Of a stretch of 64,000 nt of DNA, positions 62,975 through 64,000 are shown in pieces; the first letter of the stretch is position 1, and every line of letters begins with the position of its first letter. The notes beneath the pieces are model-generated. The model did no database searches. It was not told where the DNA came from and saw nothing but the letters and a program-made list of their open reading frames with translations. Position numbers and translations under genes: made by a program. The DNA comes from an uncultured Agathobacter sp. (GTDB lineage Bacteria > Bacillota > Clostridia > Lachnospirales > Lachnospiraceae): the NCBI GenBank assembly GCA_934307695.1, contig CAKRCS010000006.1, positions 103,489-167,488 of the forward strand, read 5' to 3'.

Positions 62975-63240
62975 TACCCCGCAATCGGCTCCCGCTGGGG
63001 TATTTCTATACAAATATGGGTGTCTGTGCCCCCGCAGCCAACTTTTACCGGGGTATTTTTGTGCAAATATGGGTGTCTATACCCCGCAGCCAACTTTCAC
63101 CGGGGTATTTTTGTGCAAATATGGGTGTCTATACCCCGCAGCCAACTTTTACCGGGGTATTTTTGTGCAAATATGGGCGTCTATACCCCGCAGCCTGCTC
63201 CCGCCGGGGTATTTCCGCGCAAAAATGGATATCTATGCCC
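62975..63240. repeat. Intergenic array of 52-bp hairpin repeats (array B)
   Basis: Units start near 62975, 63027, 63080, 63132 and 63184 with a partial copy at 63235: period 52 bp (one step is 53). Each unit reads ATACCCC, about 16 bases, GGGGTAT, then TTTTGTGCAAATATGGGTGTCT. The stem ATACCCC/GGGGTAT is a 7-bp inverted repeat. Array A at 1995 has the same period, the same stem position and the shared CTTTTRCCGGGGYAT segment. No unique spacers and no gene. It fills most of the gap between larC and the intron. Confidence 0.9.
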
Positions 63241-63358
63241 CGGCACGCCTGCCCCTTATCAAAACTTCCACACTCTCTCGCAAATTCTCCACATTTTCTC
63301 AATTTCATTTTAATTCACGCAATCGAGTAGGAAGCGGCGATTAACCGCCGTCCTCTCA

Positions 63359-63392
63359 CAGCACCGTACGTACCGTTCGGTATACAGCGCTT
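63359..63392 (-). ncRNA. Group II intron domain V (catalytic)
   Basis: On the minus strand AGCGCTGTATACC, loop GAAC, GGTACGTACGGTGCT forms the domain V hairpin, with the AGC triad at the base and the two-base bulge CG opposite. The intact hairpin suggests ribozyme function may be retained. Domain VI (CGGCGG TTAA TCGCCG) and CCTACTCGAT follow. Confidence 0.85.
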
Positions 63393-63614
63393 TCAATAGT
63401 TGATGTGCACAGACTGGTAGGCTGTGGCTAAATCATAGTAGCCACTGTTTATCAGTCTTTCTTTATTCAGCGCCCAAATCACAGCTTTGTTATTGCTGAT
63501 ATACCAATACTTTCTGCGACTGTTTGCTATTGTTGACGCATAGTGTTCTGGGATTCCGAGCTTGACTAGATTTTTATATTTCGTCCTCGGTTTCTTCCAC
63601 TGTTTCCATATATA
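63393..63614 (-). pseudogene. C-terminal remnant of the intron-encoded reverse transcriptase
   Basis: The fragment reads YIWKQWKKPRTKYKNLVKLG, then IPEHYASTIANSRRKYWYIS and on to a stop: 73 codons matching the extreme C-terminus of group II intron proteins (maturase end). The reverse transcriptase domain is absent, and no start codon or ribosome site belongs to it. The deletion junction is near a perfect inverted repeat, AAACGGAAC-AA-GTTCCGTTT. Confidence 0.85.
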
Positions 63615-63634
63615 AACGGAACTTGTTCCGTTTG
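63615..63634. other. Perfect hairpin at the deletion junction in the intron
   Basis: AAACGGAAC-AA-GTTCCGTTT: a 9-bp inverted repeat just before the reverse transcriptase remnant. It occupies the place where the missing coding sequence should start and could cap domain IV. Confidence 0.7.
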
Positions 63635-64000
63635 GCTACTATGACCTCTGCTGACTTCTGCGCGTTCAGCATTGCTTTATGCAATGGTTACCTCTTTCAA
63701 GGCATACCGCACAGACCTCCCTAGGTACCACACGTTTCTTCCTCTCCATCCATCTGCCTCATTTATCATGCATGATTCCGTGTAGTTATTTGGCTTTAAC
63801 ATGGGTTGCTGTCTTGCCCACATGCATGACCTCCTATGAGATTTCTGTTCGTCAGACCAGAGATTTGCCTGTGAGTTAGTATGTTCCTCACATCCAGCTT
63901 CCTTCAGATTCCATCTCGCGATAGACACCCTTGCTTTCGGCTATATCCTTCCCACTACCGGGCGGATTCGGGACTTTAACCCGTTAGAAACGTGCGCCGC

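Larger units (their letters stand above)
63322..64000 (-). mobile_element. Group II intron with deleted reverse transcriptase (5' end at window edge)
   Basis: On the minus strand the sequence from the right edge carries the conserved group II domain I elements AAGGGTGTCTATCGCGAG and GAATCTGAAGGAAGC, then GAAGTCAGCAGAGGTCATAG, the segment normally found just before the intron-encoded reverse transcriptase. Instead of the ~1.2 kb of coding sequence there is a hairpin (63610-63632) and only the last 73 codons. Domain V and domain VI follow, ending CTACTCGAT near 63322. The 5' consensus GTGCG would begin about two bases beyond the window. The element is about 680 bp and cannot encode its own maturase. 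Confidence 0.85.

Noticed and set aside
63677..63928. 83-codon minus-strand frame inside the intron
   Set aside because: It lies in domain I of the group II intron RNA, not a coding region, and resembles no protein.

Overview
The window looks like chromosomal DNA of a spore-forming, anaerobic member of the Lachnospiraceae (Roseburia/Agathobacter-like; base composition judged by eye to be in the high 40s percent GC, not counted). The clues are spo0A and spoIVB in the classic Firmicutes order, a clostridial-type type IV pilus cluster with a fused PilM-PilN, a GlgC/GlgD pair, a Firmicu-CTERM protein next to an XrtG-like exosortase, a GGGtGRT gene and a DUF5688-type gene. Almost everything is on the minus strand; the plus strand carries only a tRNA-Thr, the DUF5688-like gene and larC.

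Layout by coordinate. 1-1.9 kb: start of an XrtG-like exosortase and its probable substrate. 1.9-2.6 kb: intergenic repeat arrays (52-bp hairpin units, then 14-bp units). 2.6-4.6 kb: membrane EAL protein with its own promoter. 4.6-6.7 kb: repeats, then ilvN-ilvC with a strong leader hairpin. 6.8-27.5 kb: a type IV pilus gene cluster, transcribed right to left from a promoter at 27.5 kb: c-di-GMP phosphodiesterase, pilB, pilT, pilC, pilA, pilD, pilMN, pilO, four further prepilins and a 1876-residue secreted protein. 27.7-30.3 kb: the GGGtGRT/NifU-like pair of unknown function and a left-handed beta-helix protein. 30.3-35.5 kb: a topoisomerase III with five C-terminal zinc modules and an ATPase-fold protein with a broken P-loop. 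35.6-40.6 kb: asd, argH, queH, a small membrane protein, tRNA-Thr and the DUF5688-like gene. 40.8-42.2 kb: glgA. 42.4-53.6 kb: the conserved chain asp23-nusB-xseA-xseB-ispA-dxs-tlyA-nadK-argR-recN-spoIVB-spo0A. 53.7-56.0 kb: glgC-glgD. 56.2-59.8 kb: rluF-like, ligA, metA. 59.9-62.8 kb: a membrane-anchored SH3 protein and divergent larC. 62.9-64.0 kb: a second 52-bp hairpin array and a group II intron that has lost most of its reverse transcriptase.

The pilus region reads as one regulated unit. Its first gene encodes a Cache-GGDEF-EAL protein with a degenerate GGDEF motif and an intact EAL domain. PilB carries an MshEN-like N-terminus, a fold that binds c-di-GMP in related ATPases. A second EAL protein lies 2.2 kb beyond the cluster. 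Helically phased A-tracts sit just upstream of the cluster promoter. The most unusual items are the very large minor pilin and the giant terminal protein of the cluster, two 52-bp hairpin arrays of the same design about 61 kb apart, the GGGtGRT/scaffold pair, the topoisomerase/pseudo-ATPase pair and the ORF-deleted group II intron.
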